In this document: piece after piece, positions 24,240 through 36,196 of the stretch
Layout: the number at the start of each line of letters is the position of its first letter
Numbering within the stretch: position 1 is the first letter of the stretch
From: Hydnum rufescens UP504
Lineage: Eukaryota; Basidiomycota; Agaricomycetes; Cantharellales; Hydnaceae
Direction of reading: 5' to 3'
DNA: 64,000 nt
NCBI GenBank assembly: GCA_014904985.1
Contig: MU128924.1
Location: forward strand, 69,958-133,957
Notes under the pieces: model-generated
What the model was told of the DNA's origin: nothing
The model's input: only the letters and a program-made list of their open reading frames with translations
The model's database searches: none
Translations under genes and position numbers: made by a program

Positions 24240-26665
24240 TGCATGACCACGCACCCACTGCTGTGGGTGTGTGGTCACAAGGTGAGTATTTTTTCTAGTA
24301 GATACAATGGCACAAAAAGAGCAGTGAAAGCTGCTCTTTTTGTGCTGCTTTAAACTTTTTTACTAACAACCCTTTATTATTCTAGGTCATAGCCTGGTCC
24401 TGGGTGCCAAAGGATGAGGCCCAGCCAGTCAGACCCCATACGGTAATATGTGAACTGAAAACATGCCAAACGAAACGACATGACCCAACAACACAACACC
24501 ATGCGATGCAACACCACGCAACATGACACCATGTGATGCGAAACCCAACGAGACCAAACCCAACCCAACAACATGAAACCCAGCAACACAAAACCCAGTG
24601 ACATGCAACCCAGCAACACAAAACCCAGTGACATGAAACCCAGCAATGCAAAACCCAGCGACATGCAACCCAGCAACACAAAACCCAGTGACATGAAACC
24701 CAGCGACATGAAACCCAGCAATGCAAAACCCAGCAACACAAAACCCAACAAAACAACACCCAGCCAACTGAGCCTGAATGAAAACATGAGAGGTGGTGAT
24801 ACACCGCCCAAGTGGCCAAGTGAACCACACACCCACTGTGGCGGGTGTGTGGTTCTATATAAGCTAAGTCCATGTTCCCACCTGGCACAAAAAGAGCAGC
24901 ACTTGCTGCTCTTTTTGTGCTGTTTTTAAATTTTTAACCAATGTTTTATTTCCCATTCTAGGCCAGGATATCCCCCCACAACTGAAAGCCCCCATGTCAT
25001 GCAAATTGGAATGCCTGAACAGGTGAATAAATGAATGAAGGCAGGCACACAACACCACCAAGACAAAAGTAGGGAGCCACACACCTGCTGTGGTGGGTGT
25101 GTGGCAATATTAGCTATGTTTTTTTTTAATAACTGCAAACATGCAAAAAGAGCAGCAGTCACTGCTCTTTTTGTGCAAGTTTTGATATAACTAATGTTTT
25201 ATTTCTATTCTAGGTCAAGCTGTCCAACCTCAATGTGCGGACCCCCAAGCCAATGAGTACACCACCAACCCAACCCCACCCATATGAAACCATGAACCAG
25301 GAGGGCAGGAGAATAGGGCCACACACCTGCCATGGCAGGTGTGTGGCCATATAATGTATGTATTCTTTTAATTTTAGCTAACACATGAAACTTACACCAC
25401 CAAGCCCAAATCTGCCAACCCACCAACAAAACCCAGTGTGACCCCAGACAACAAACCTGCTGAATGACATGCTGTGAACAAAAACCAGGAACAAAACCCT
25501 GCACAACTGCACAAATGAAAACCATGAACACCCATATGAATAAAAACTGCAAACACTCCCTTGGGAGTCTGCCCAAATGGAGCCCAGGCCCCCGACTGGG
25601 ACATATGAGCCACACACCCACTGCAGCAGGTGTGGTGGATTTAAGGTACTTTTCTTCTACTAATGTGTTATTTATTAACCTGGCCCACCACCTGCAAACC
25701 TGCAACCTGCATGAACTGCCCCCCTGTGGTGGCAGACCCTGGGGGGGGGGGATAATATGTTACATTAGTCTAGGGTACAATCAACATAATGGTGAGACAA
25801 TGACCCAGCCAAACTGTGACCTGGCAAAATACCAAACAAGGACCCAGCCAGCCCATAACCCACCCAATCCACGACCCACCAAAACAACAAATGACACACC
25901 AACCTGTAACACCAACAAAACACAAGAGCACACAGCCACCTCTATACCCTGACCCTCGATTTTCCATAATGACAAAACAAATATATGCCACACACCTGCT
26001 TCAGTGGGTGTGTGGCACTATCAGGTGAGTTTCTTTGATTACAGGGTGTATGATGACGCCAAAAGAGCAGCACCAGCTGCTCTTTTGGCATTACCTTTGA
26101 ATTTTTTTTTCTTTTACTGACATACTGTTATTCTAGGGACTTATACCCAACCCGACGAATGTACAGATAATGCCCAGGACAAAACATGGGAGCATGCAGC
26201 CACCTCTATCCCCTGACCCTTGATTTTACACAACAACAAAACAAATACATGCCACACACCCACTGAAGCAGGTGTGTGGCACTATCAGGTGAGTTTCTTT
26301 GATTACAGGGGGGTATGACAATGCCAAAAGAGCAGCACCAGCTGCTCTTTTGGTGTTACCTTTGAATTTTTTTCTTTTACTGACATATTATTATTCTAGG
26401 GACTTATACCCAACCTGACAAATGTACAGACAATGCTCAGGACAAAATGTGGGAGCACGCAGTCACCTATATCCCCTGACCCTCAATTTTACACAATGAT
26501 GAAACAAATATGTGCCACACACCCACTGAAGCAAGTGTGTGGCAATATTAGGTCAGTTTTTTTGATTATGGGGTGTATGACAATGCCAAAGGAGCAGCAT
26601 CAGCTGCTCTTTGGGTGTTACCTTTGAATTTTTTTCCTTTACTGACATGTTATTCTAGGGACTTA
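24240..26665 (+). repeat. Hairpin exon/intron-like array A, right (plus-oriented)
   Basis: This is the mirror of the left array. Type 1 hairpins lie at about 24,244, 24,823, 25,075, 25,318, 25,609, 25,985, 26,250 and 26,512. Type 2 hairpins lie at 24,310, 24,884, 25,141, 26,058, 26,322 and 26,583. Good donors (AAG|GTGAGT, CAG|GTGAGT) and acceptors (TTATTCTAG) flank several type 2 hairpins, with ACTAAC or ACTGAC about 15-25 bases before the acceptor. Two units have CT in place of GT at the donor (near 24,860 and 25,110). The last three units (25,900-26,665) form a near-perfect tandem repeat of about 265 bp. Confidence 0.7.
24570..24760 (+). repeat. 15-bp minisatellite encoding KPSNT/KPSDM pentapeptides
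   Basis: Units of 15 bp (AAACCCAGYRACAYR) repeat about a dozen times. In the plus frame, the direction of the surrounding array, they read as alternating KPSNT and KPSDM/QPSNT pentapeptides. The tract lies in an exon-like module between intron-like modules, in the same kind of place as the CAG and GAC tracts of the other arrays. Confidence 0.75.
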
Positions 26666-28799
26666 TACCCAACCCAACAAATGCAGTGAACCTGTTATAC
26701 AATGTGTATATAATAATAAATAATAATATAGTAATCACAAAGGGTCAGTGAAATAGGAAAGTGAGGGAAGCCAATAATCCCAACCATAGGCCTCAGATAT
26801 TTAAACCTGCCTCCATATCCCCAGGGATGGTGGGTTCTTGGTGGGTTTTGGCCACAGCCTGGTCAGGCATATAGAGGGGCCTTAAAAGGAGGGACACATT
26901 GATAATTTAAGTAGGCCTAAATGGCTGGAATCGAGGTTGATGTCAAGTGATGATCAAACAATTGAATGTTGATGACAGTAAACCACAATTTGACAATCTT
27001 CTGACATCAAGCATTGTCAAGTGCCTCATTTATTGGGACTTGTGCAAAATGTCTGTTTATAAACCACATATGGGCTAAGCACCTCAGTGAACTACTGAGG
27101 CTGACCTCAAAAGGAGTACCAGCAGAGGTTGTTTAGCTGGACTAATGAGGCATAATTTTCTGGGATGTCAATTGACAATCCTCAAATTGACCTTACAGGA
27201 AAGTGGATGGGACTCAATATCAATACTACATGTATCATACAGTGGGGAATGCCCAGATCATGGCATGAATGGGCTTGATGAATTTGGGTGAATGAGATGA
27301 ATCTAACAAGCCTGCAAACATCCCAAATGGACAAGATTTGATGATCCCAGGCAATGTTGAGTGGGAGCAGGGGACAAGATGAGGAGCACTGAGGCCAAAA
27401 GGTATCAGAATGTCTTGAAAGTGGGAGCGTTGGAACGCTGAAATTCAGGCACACAGAATGCACCCACACACAGTGGTCCCAACAACCCCCATCCCCCTGG
27501 AGGACCACATGGGGGGATTGGGACAAGATTGAAGATAACAAAATGAGAAGTGCTCGGATCATGGCATGAATAGGCTTGACGGAACCGGGTGAACGAGACG
27601 AATCTAATGAGCCTACGAACATCCTGAACGGACAAGATTTGATGATCCCAGGTGATGTTGAGTGGGAGCAGGGGAGCAGATGAGGAGCACTGAGGCCAAA
27701 AGGCATCAGAATGTCTTGCAAGTGGAGGCATTGGAAAGCTGTGATTCAGGCGCACAGAATGCACCCACACACAGCTGTCCCAGCAACCCCCATCCCCTTG
27801 GAGGACCACATGGGGGGATTGGGACAAGATTAAGGATAACAAAATGAGAAGTGCTCAGATCACTGCATGAATAGGCTTGACAGATTTGGGTGAACGAGAT
27901 GAATCTAATGAGCCTACAAACATCCCAAACAGACAAGATTTGATGATCCCAGGCAATGTTGAGTGGGAGTAGGGGAGGAGATGAGGAGCACTGAGGCCAA
28001 AAGGTATCAGAATTTCTGGAAAGTGGGGGCATTGGAAGGCTGCAATTCAGGCACACAGAATACACCCACACACAGCTGGACCAACAACCCCCATCCCCCT
28101 GGAGGACCACCTGGGGGATTGGGACAAGATTGAGGATAATGAAGTGAAAAATGCTCGGATAGTGGTGTAAATAGGCTTGGCAGATTCGGACGAATGAGAT
28201 GGATCCAACGAGCCTAAGAATGGCCCGGACGGACAAGATTTGATGCTCCCAGGAGATGTTGAGTGGATGAAAGCAGGAGATGAAGAGCACTGAGGCCATC
28301 CACTGAGGGTGGGGGCATTGAAAAACTGTGATTCAGGCACCTATCAGGCACCCACACACAGCCCTAGCAACAACCCTCATTCCCCTGGAGGATCACATGA
28401 GGTGATTGGGAAAGGTTTGAGCTGTTGAGTTGAAGTTGTCTTGCATTCTTTTGAAGTAAGCTTGTTGGAGAGCTGAGCTTTGGGCACACAGAGTGTGCCC
28501 ACACTCAGCTTCTCCAACAAAGCCATGGTCCCAGTGGGAGCTGGGACCATTTCATTTGAAATGAGGTGTGTGTTAACAGTGGACTCAATGCCAGCAGTTT
28601 CCATAATTAGCAAAGTGCCCATGTACACAATTGAACAGCAATTTTGCTGCCACTCATGTCCATAATTTCATCATATCTTTCTTTCTCCCCTTTATGTCCA
28701 TATTTTGATGTGCAGTATTCCTGTGTACATATTCCATACTACCACATATGTATGTACAGTATTAGCCTCCTGACCTCTCCCTCAGCTCTTTTTCCAATG
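26666..28799. repeat. Left outer arm of palindrome A2 with roughly 300-bp tandem units
   Basis: About four units of roughly 300 bp run through 27,240-28,340, each containing the word GATCCCAGG(C/T)(A/G)ATGTTGAGTGG. They are mirrored by units of the opposite orientation at 30,270-31,640. Flanking words (TCAATTGACAATCCTC near 27,170) recur inverted near 31,900. Long open frames on the minus strand come from the repeat period and resemble no protein I know. Confidence 0.7.
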
Positions 28800-30200
28800 T
28801 CCATTTAAATATGTCCCTGCAGCCAGGGGCATGGACACTATTCAAAATGAGATATATATGTATGAGAAGATGGGAGGCCACTGGCAGCAGTTAGGACTCC
28901 ACTCAGTGGTGAAGGGCCTTGTCACATGTCATACAATCCCATGACTGACTTTTGGATGGTTGTGACACATGGGGACCCAATATTAAAGCACATTTTAATC
29001 TGAGTGCCTCTAACCAATAGGAAAATTTCAACAGTTCTTATATTGGATTTCTGGCATCCACATAGGGATGTTCCTTTGGGTGCTGAATATTCCAGAAATT
29101 AACAATTTCCTCCCCAGAGCCTTCCATGCATCCAATTGCCCTGCACCTGCACACATAGGATATCCAGATACATTTATAACATCCCCCCAAATTTCATATT
29201 CATTACTGCAACATCTGAGTTTCCATAATATTTTCAAGTTTCACTGAAATAGACCCTCCAGTTTGAGCACTTCCACAGTTCCAATCACTCTGATTTTTTG
29301 TAGGCCACACCTGATCACCATTTGAGGCTCAACCTTGAAATTCCACTCCATTCCAAGGACTTTTGACATGGGTCATGTGATCAAGGTTTCCCTCTTCCCC
29401 TCCTTCACTCAGTGATCCCATGTCTACAGAGTTAGGTGTCACCAGGAGTAGTAGTATGTGACAGTGCATGATTCAAATTTCAGGACATTCAATGAATATT
29501 CCATTGAATGTCCTGAAATTTGAATCATGCACTGTCACATACTACTACTCCTGGTGACACCTAACTCTGTAGACATGGGATCACTGAGTGAAGGAGGGGA
29601 AGAGGGAAACCTTGATCACATGACCCATGTCAAAAGTCCTTGGAATGGAGTGGAATTTCAAGGTTGAGCCTCAAATGGTGATCAGGTGTGGCCTACAAAA
29701 AATCAGAGTGATTGGAACTGTGGAAGTGCTCAAACTGGAGGGTCTATTTCAGTGAAACTTGAAAATATTATGGAAACTCAGATGTTGCAGTAATGAATAT
29801 GAAATTTGGGGGGATGTTATAAATGTATCTGGATATCCTATGTGTGCAGGTGCAGGGCAATTGGATGCATGGAAGGCTCTGGGGAGGAAATTGTTAATTT
29901 CTGGAATATTCAGCACCCAAAGGAACATCCCTATGTGGATGCCAGAAATCCAATATAAGAACTGTTGAAATTTTCCTATTGGTTAGAGGCACTCAGATTA
30001 AAATGTGCTTTTAATATTGGGTCCCCATGTGTCCACAACCATCCAAAAGTCAGTCATGGGATTGTATGACATGTGACAAGGCCCTTCACCACTGAGTGGA
30101 GTCCTAACTGCGCCAGTGGCCTCCCATCTTCTGATACATTATATATCCTCATTTTGAATAGTGTCCATCCCCTGGCTGCAGAACATATTTAAATGGACAT
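28800..30200. repeat. Core of palindrome A2, arms about 700 bp, centre 29,498
   Basis: Arms 28,800-29,494 and 29,502-30,200 meet over a 7 bp spacer. The innermost 450 bp or so appear identical: the same 69-residue frame is encoded at 29,237-29,028 (-) and 29,759-29,968 (+). Further out, single-base indels in homopolymers appear (near 28,965 and 28,995), then substitutions near 28,850. Confidence 0.85.
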
Positions 30201-32080
30201 TGGAAAAAGAGCTGAAGGGAGAGGTCAGGAGGGATGGCTATATCTCTCTCTTCCGAATCTGCCAAGCCTATTTACACCACTATCCGAGCATTTTTCACTT
30301 CATTATCCTCAATCTTGTCCCAATCCCCCAGGTGGTCCTCCAGGGGGATGGGGGTTGTTGGTCCAGCTGTGTGTGGGTGTATTCTGTGCGCCTGAATTGC
30401 AGCCTTCCAATGCCCCCACTTTCCAGAAATTCCAATACCTTTTGACCTCAGTGCTCCTCATCTCCTCCCCTGCTCCCACTCAACATTGCCTGGGATCATC
30501 AAATCTTGTCTGTTTGGGACGTTCGTAGGCTCGTTAGATTCATCTCATTCACCTGGTTCCATCAAGCCTATTCACGCCATGATCTGAGCACTTCTCATTT
30601 CATTATCCTCAATCTTGTCCCAATCCCCCCATGTGGTCCTCCAGGGGGATGGGGGTTGCTGGGACAGCTGTGTGTGGGTGAATTGCACCTGAATCACAGC
30701 TTTCCAATTCCCCCACTTGCAAGACATTCTGATACCTTTTGGCCTCAGTGCTCCTCATCTCGTCCCCTGCTCACACTCAACATTGCCTGGGATCATCAAA
30801 TCTTGTCCGTTTGGGATGTTTGTGGGCTCGTTAGATTTGTCTCATTCACCCAGTTCCGTCAAGCCTATTCACACCATGATCTGAGCACTTCTCATTTCAT
30901 TATCCTCAATCTTGTCCCAATCCCCCCATGTGGTCCTCCAGGGGGATGGGGGTTGCTGGGACAGCTGTGTGTGGGTGCATTGCGCCTGAATCGCAGCTTT
31001 CCAATTCCCCCACTTGCAAGACATTCTGATACCTTTTGGCCTCAGTGCTCCTCATCTGCTCCCCTGCTCACACTCAACATTGCCTGGGATCATCAAATCT
31101 TGTCCATTCAGGACATTCATGCACTCGTTATATTTGTCTCATTCACTCAAATCCATCAAGCCTATTCACACTGTGATCTGAGCACTTCTCATTTTGTTAT
31201 CCTCAATCTTGTCCCAATCCCCCCATGTGGTCCTCCAGGGGGATGGGGGTTTCTGGGACAGCTGTGTGTGGGTGCATTCTGTGCACCTGAATCACAGCTT
31301 TCCAATGCCCCCACTTGCAAGACATTCTGATGCCTTTTGGCCTCAGTGCTCCTCATCTGCTCCCCTGCTCCCACTCAACATTGCCTGGGATCATCAAATC
31401 TTGTCCATTCAGGACATTCGTGTACTCGTTAGATTTGTCTTGTTCACTCGGTTCCATCAAGCCTATTTACACTGTGATCTGAGCATGTCTCATTTTGTTA
31501 TCCTCAATCTTGTCCCAATCCCCCCATGTGGTCCTCCAGGGGGATGGGGGTTGTTGATCCAGCTGTGTGTGGGTGCATTCTGTGCGCCTGAATCACAGCT
31601 TTCCAACACCCCCACTCCCAAGGACTTCTGATGCTTTTGGTTTCTGTGCTCTTCTTGGAGTGCAGACCATCAGTCTATTTTACTTGTATTCCCTTGAATT
31701 GTGCCCAGTCATGTATGCATCCACATGAACAGTAAATAGTTCATTATACATAATTGTGACTATCACTGATAATCCCATATTGCCTGCTGACCCTCTAAAT
31801 GGCATCCTCCAGGTTCTCCAACACCTTCCTGATCAGCCATTCAGTGATCCATGTAGCATTGATATTAGGTCCCATCCAATTTCCTGTAAGGTCCATTTGA
31901 GGATTGTCAATTGACATCAAAGAAAAAACAGGCCTCTTAGGCTGACTAGATGAGGGATTTGTCCTGCCTATTAAGGTCAGCCCAAGTGGCTGACCGAGGT
32001 GTTTGGCCAAGGGTCCACATTAACACTCCCACCCCATGGGGCCAAAACCCACAGGTTTCAAAACCCCATGCAATAGCCTA
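30201..32080. repeat. Right outer arm of palindrome A2 with roughly 300-bp tandem units
   Basis: Units of the same family as 27,240-28,340, inverted, at about 30,270, 30,570, 30,870, 31,170 and 31,470 (last partial). The plus-strand open frame over 30,506-31,330 follows the repeat period. 31,800-32,040 mirrors 27,000-27,200. Confidence 0.7.
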
Positions 32081-32572
32081 CATGATATAGGGCTTGTTTG
32101 AAAGAGGTGATTCAGGGCTTTCTACTGGGCATACAAACACAACAAATGCAAGAATTGTGCTACTCCCTGAAACCACACAGAGGTGATAAAGGGACATGGC
32201 AATGATTAAGGACCCTGGTATGCCACCCTCCAGAAACCTCACAGAGGTGGTTTCTGGGTGTTGCAGTGGTCCATCCCCCCCTCCTACTGGATCCAGAGTG
32301 AATGTGCTCAAGTCACTATCCACCTCTGAGTGGATAGTGACTTGAGCACATTCACTCTGGATCCAGTAGGAGGGGGGGATGGACCACTGCAACACCCAGA
32401 AACCACCTCTGTGAGGTTTCTGGAGGGTGGCATACCAGGGTCCTTAATCATTGCCATGTCCCTTTATCACCTCTGTGTGGTTTCAGGGAGTAGCACAATT
32501 CTTGCATTTGTTGTGTTTGTATGCCCAGTAGAAAGCCCTAAATCACCTCTTTCAAACAAGCCCTATATCATG
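32081..32572. repeat. Small near-perfect palindrome
   Basis: Arms of 243 bp (32,081-32,323 and 32,330-32,572) flank a 6 bp loop. I see one C/T difference between arms (near 32,113 and 32,540). No target duplication is evident. It sits just outside the A2 palindrome. Confidence 0.85.
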
Positions 32573-33699
32573 CATTTTGGGGGGGTATTGGGGGCACAGT
32601 GGCTTCATCTTTCCTATGGCCCTGTTTCCCACCTTTCCCCCATATCTCTGTGGGTTCATGTCCAATTGTCCTCATAATAGGCTTAACATGGAGCTGTAAA
32701 TAACAGCTTTCCATCAGTGCTATCTTCGAGATTATTGGAGGCAAATTGCATGCTCAGGAGCAAGATGAGTGGTGATCTCCTTATACACCTCTGTACTCCT
32801 CCTGCCTCTTCATCACCAAATCCCCACCAAAATGTGTGATATTGTGCTCAATCAAATGCTGTGATTTAAGGCTTTACAACAGTACTATTTTTGAGCCAAT
32901 CTGTGGTGAATTGCCTCTTCAGGAGCCAAATAGGAACCCTCCATATCCTCATCATTCCTCCACCTCTTTCACCACCAATTGCTCACCAAATCACTCAATC
33001 CTAGCCTTGAATAAAAGTACAGACTCAGGTAATTCCAATGATGCACTTTATGGGCATATTTGAGCCAAACTGCATGCTCAGGAGTCCCCAAAGCACTTGG
33101 GGGCTGATATGTCATTCCTACCCCCACTTTGTCATGGAATCTACATGACTCCCCTCATACATGGGCTTGGAAGAAAGGCCTTAATCATGGATTTCTAATG
33201 CTGGTACATTCAGGATGATCCAATAAGAACTCAAGGCTCAGGAGGGTTTTGAGTGCTGGGACTTAAGGCATCCATCTGCCTTGTCCTGCTCTCATGTTGT
33301 GATGGAAGCTTGATATGATGGAGGGCTACTGGGCTTGATAGAAATCCCTTGTTTAGGGATTTCCATCAAGATTATTTTCAGGGGGATTGGATGGTGAGGA
33401 CTTCAGGGCTTGCTCAAGTGTATTCTCTCCCTCCCCTCTTCTCCTGAACTGTGTCTGAAGAAGCAGTTGAATAGTACCATATGGTTATTATATCTGATGT
33501 ATATAGTGCTGTTTAGTTCTAAAAAAACTCTAAGAATGTCTAAGCTTTGAGTTTGATTCATTAAAGGCAGGCTTGAAGCCATCCTTAATGACCTTCTAAT
33601 TAAATTTTCCAAAGGCTTGAACTCTAAGTCATAATTCTGGCCAATTTTGGCCAATTCTGGGCTGGAAGGTTGAGTGAGAGTTTTGAAGTCAAGGCCATA
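32573..33699. other. CpG-poor transposon-like filler
   Basis: No gene is recognised. The stretch is CpG-poor like its neighbours and contains loosely repeated phrases, such as GAGCCAAATTGCATGCTCAGGAG at about 32,740 and variants near 32,900 and 33,060, each spaced about 160 bp. They may be decayed tandem units. Confidence 0.4.
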
Positions 33700-33802
33700 A
33701 AAAGACTGAATTTGGCCAAAATAGTGATGGGACCTACTTAGGTACCATTATCTGCCCTGGAAGTGGTACCTAACTGGGTAGGCTTAGATGACTGACCAAG
33801 GT
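33700..33802 (-). repeat. Inverted partner of the CACCTTGGTCAG end
   Basis: The reverse complement of 20,774-20,880. On the minus strand it starts CACCTTGGTCAGTCATCTAA at 33,802. Immediately outside, the flanking sequence does not match the other end. Confidence 0.6.
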
Positions 33803-34960
33803 GAGTATTCCCTGCAGCCACCCCTCACTGCACAACCAGCAGCAGCTCCCAAATCAGCCCCACCCAAAGCCCCACTTTACCTCTTCTCTATCAGTAACTG
33901 CAGCACTGCTGCCAGTACTCAATGGGCTTGGTCATTTGGAAAATGTGAACATTGACTTGGGTTCTGGGTTTCTTGATCACTGGACAGAGGAAGAACTTGA
34001 TGTGGTGGCTGGACAGATTGGTTATCAAGGGTTTGGGGACAGCTCATGTATGAACTTGAATGGGCAACCCACATATTCTGGAGAGCAACCTGGCTATTAG
34101 GAACCCTTTACTCTGCTTTCAACTTCTGGTCCAAGTGTCCCTGCCTTGATGGGTCAACACCTTGGGCATTAATACTATGGTCTCCTTCCATTGATTTCTT
34201 CTCTTGTCCTTCAACAGACATGTTCTTGTTTCATTACAGTCCTTCAACATGCATCTTGCATCTCAAAAAACCATGCTAACTATGTGTTTCCCTCATCTTT
34301 GCTTTGTCTTTACCATAGTTAATATTACAATAGAACTGATGTGCAGAGCACATGTATGAGGTTCCAAAACTGTGCAAGTGCATCAGTTGAACCCCAATTA
34401 GGCCCTAATTGAGCTGTAATCAGGACCCAAGTTGAAACCAGAATAGTGGATTGGGGCCCCAATAGTGTCTGGTACCTACTTAGGTACCAAATCATGCCCC
34501 AGAATAGATACCTAAGTCACATACAGCTGTCTGAGGTGTTAAAATCAGTGTTCACCTCAGATATTTTTCATGTCTGAAAGGGCTCATGATTTCAGGTTTG
34601 AACTTGGGTTAAACCTGAACCTAACCTAACATAGGTTTTCTTCAGGTTAGGTTCAGGTTTTAGTTAAGTTCAGGTTTTGTCCAAATGGGGCAAAACCTGA
34701 CCTGAACCTGACTTTGGCAACCATACTTGGGCTTTGAAGTTGTTTACAATGGCACAGATCTCAATGATGATTCCTCATCATAGCCCAACTGTGGGAAAAT
34801 AATCCGACAACTTTACAATAATCCTGTGATGGTGCCCATATCATTACAGGACCCCTGAATGGGTGTGGCAAATGGGACAAGATAGCCAGTTAACACTCTC
34901 ATTACCATACAATTTACCAACCCCTATTATCCCTATTATTTAGGGGTTTCTTTTAGACTG
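33803..34960. other. Transposon remnants, including one arm of a GGTTCAGGTT-rich MITE
   Basis: A 99-codon frame at 33,801-34,100 is unrecognised. 34,470-34,545 resembles another CACCT-type terminus (inverted CACCTCAGACAGCTGT). 34,550-34,725 is one arm of the same family as the MITE at 57,337, ending ACTTTGGCAACCATA; its other end is missing here. Sequence with normal CpG content resumes near 35,000. Confidence 0.5.
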
Positions 34961-36196
34961 CAAGAAACAAAATCATTATCTGCCATAATATGGCAGGAAA
35001 AATTCTACTCCATGACTTGACTTGGTTCAGTGGATCCCCGAGGGAACACAATGCTAGCAAACATAACAGGCTCCACATAGCGGAATCGGTGTGGGATGAC
35101 ACTGAAACAATCCTGGAAAGCCCTCTGGCCATCAGCAATATCAGTTTGGCTGAATCACCACGGCCAAGGTCTTGGGGGGCCCCAAGATGAGGCTTTGACA
35201 GATCCAGATAGGGGAAAATCTTCGGTAATTAAAATACGGGTCATGCGCAGCGAAGCCGGACGCAGGGGTACCTGCAACGAGCCCTGTTCTGCGTCCTGGG
35301 TCCAGAGGGGATCCCCACAAAATGACAGTCTGCACGGGATTTCGCACATTTCTTCACTATATCTGATCTGATGTGGCAGAAAGGTTGGGGACGAGCTCGT
35401 GTGCCAGGCACCCGCTCTCCCGCCGCAATTCGCTGTCGGCCTCAGTAGTGCGCCCTGGCCACGTGATGGCGATGAATAGACGCTCCAAGAAGACGCATTG
35501 GCAAGTTCTGACCCAACCTATGGACATACAGGGCCGATGCAAGGTCACTTCATCCCGACGACTTGCGGAAACCGGAGCCTGCTCTGGTCTGCGATTTGCG
35601 ATTAGCCCCCGACTCCAGGGTCGAATGATTGCTTCCAATTCGTGTAGAAAGAGTGCGATTAGTAATGTCCCATCTGGTGCAGAGTATGACGCCGGCCAAC
35701 TATATATTATCTCTGTGGTTCCTCTTGGAGATGATCCGTTATCTGAGATGATTCTGGATTACGCTGTTTGCATAGGATCTTGTGTGGTGACGTACCCACG
35801 GAGACGTGACCTTGTCTCCGTTGGACTGGTGCAAGGCCCCGAGTCATCATTCAGTCAGTTTTGGTGAATTCATGGACGTGTGTACCTATAGTTCAGTCGA
35901 GAACCATTCCAACAGCAGAGCCTACTGTGGCCAGAAAGCATTATACTTTACCAACGCCACGTTCGCGCATTTGTGTCAAAATGAATCCTTCGACGGATAT
36001 AATTAGGGGCAAGTGAGTGTTCCTTCCAGCGTGTGGAATCCATGATGGTCTTCCCGATCCAACCGCGAAAATAGCCTGGGATATAAAAATGCCATTTGGG
36101 TGGTTCGGTCTGCCAGTATAGTATACAACAAAATCCCCTCCGTCAGACAACAAATTCTAGAAAAGTTCCCTGCATGGGCGATAAGGCCCTGAGCGC
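34961..36196. other. Unique sequence, no gene assigned
   Basis: CpG content rises again and repeats stop. Open frames of up to 164 codons (35,373-35,867, +) have no domain I recognise and no clear splice structure. The end adjacent to 36,197 should contain the terminator of the TauD gene. Confidence 0.4.

Noticed and set aside
30506..31330. 274-codon open frame (HVVLQGDGGCW-type repeats)
   Set aside because: The frame follows the tandem repeat of about 300 bp and its mirror image occurs on the other strand; no domain and no gene structure.
20774..33802. A single 13 kb transposon bounded by the two CACCTTGGTCAG ends
   Set aside because: Flanking sequences give no target duplication, the A array crosses the left end, and the arms are asymmetric. 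Kept only as a question in the findings.
35373..35867. 164-codon frame in the unique stretch near the TauD gene
   Set aside because: No domain, no splice context, and competing frames of similar length on the other strand.
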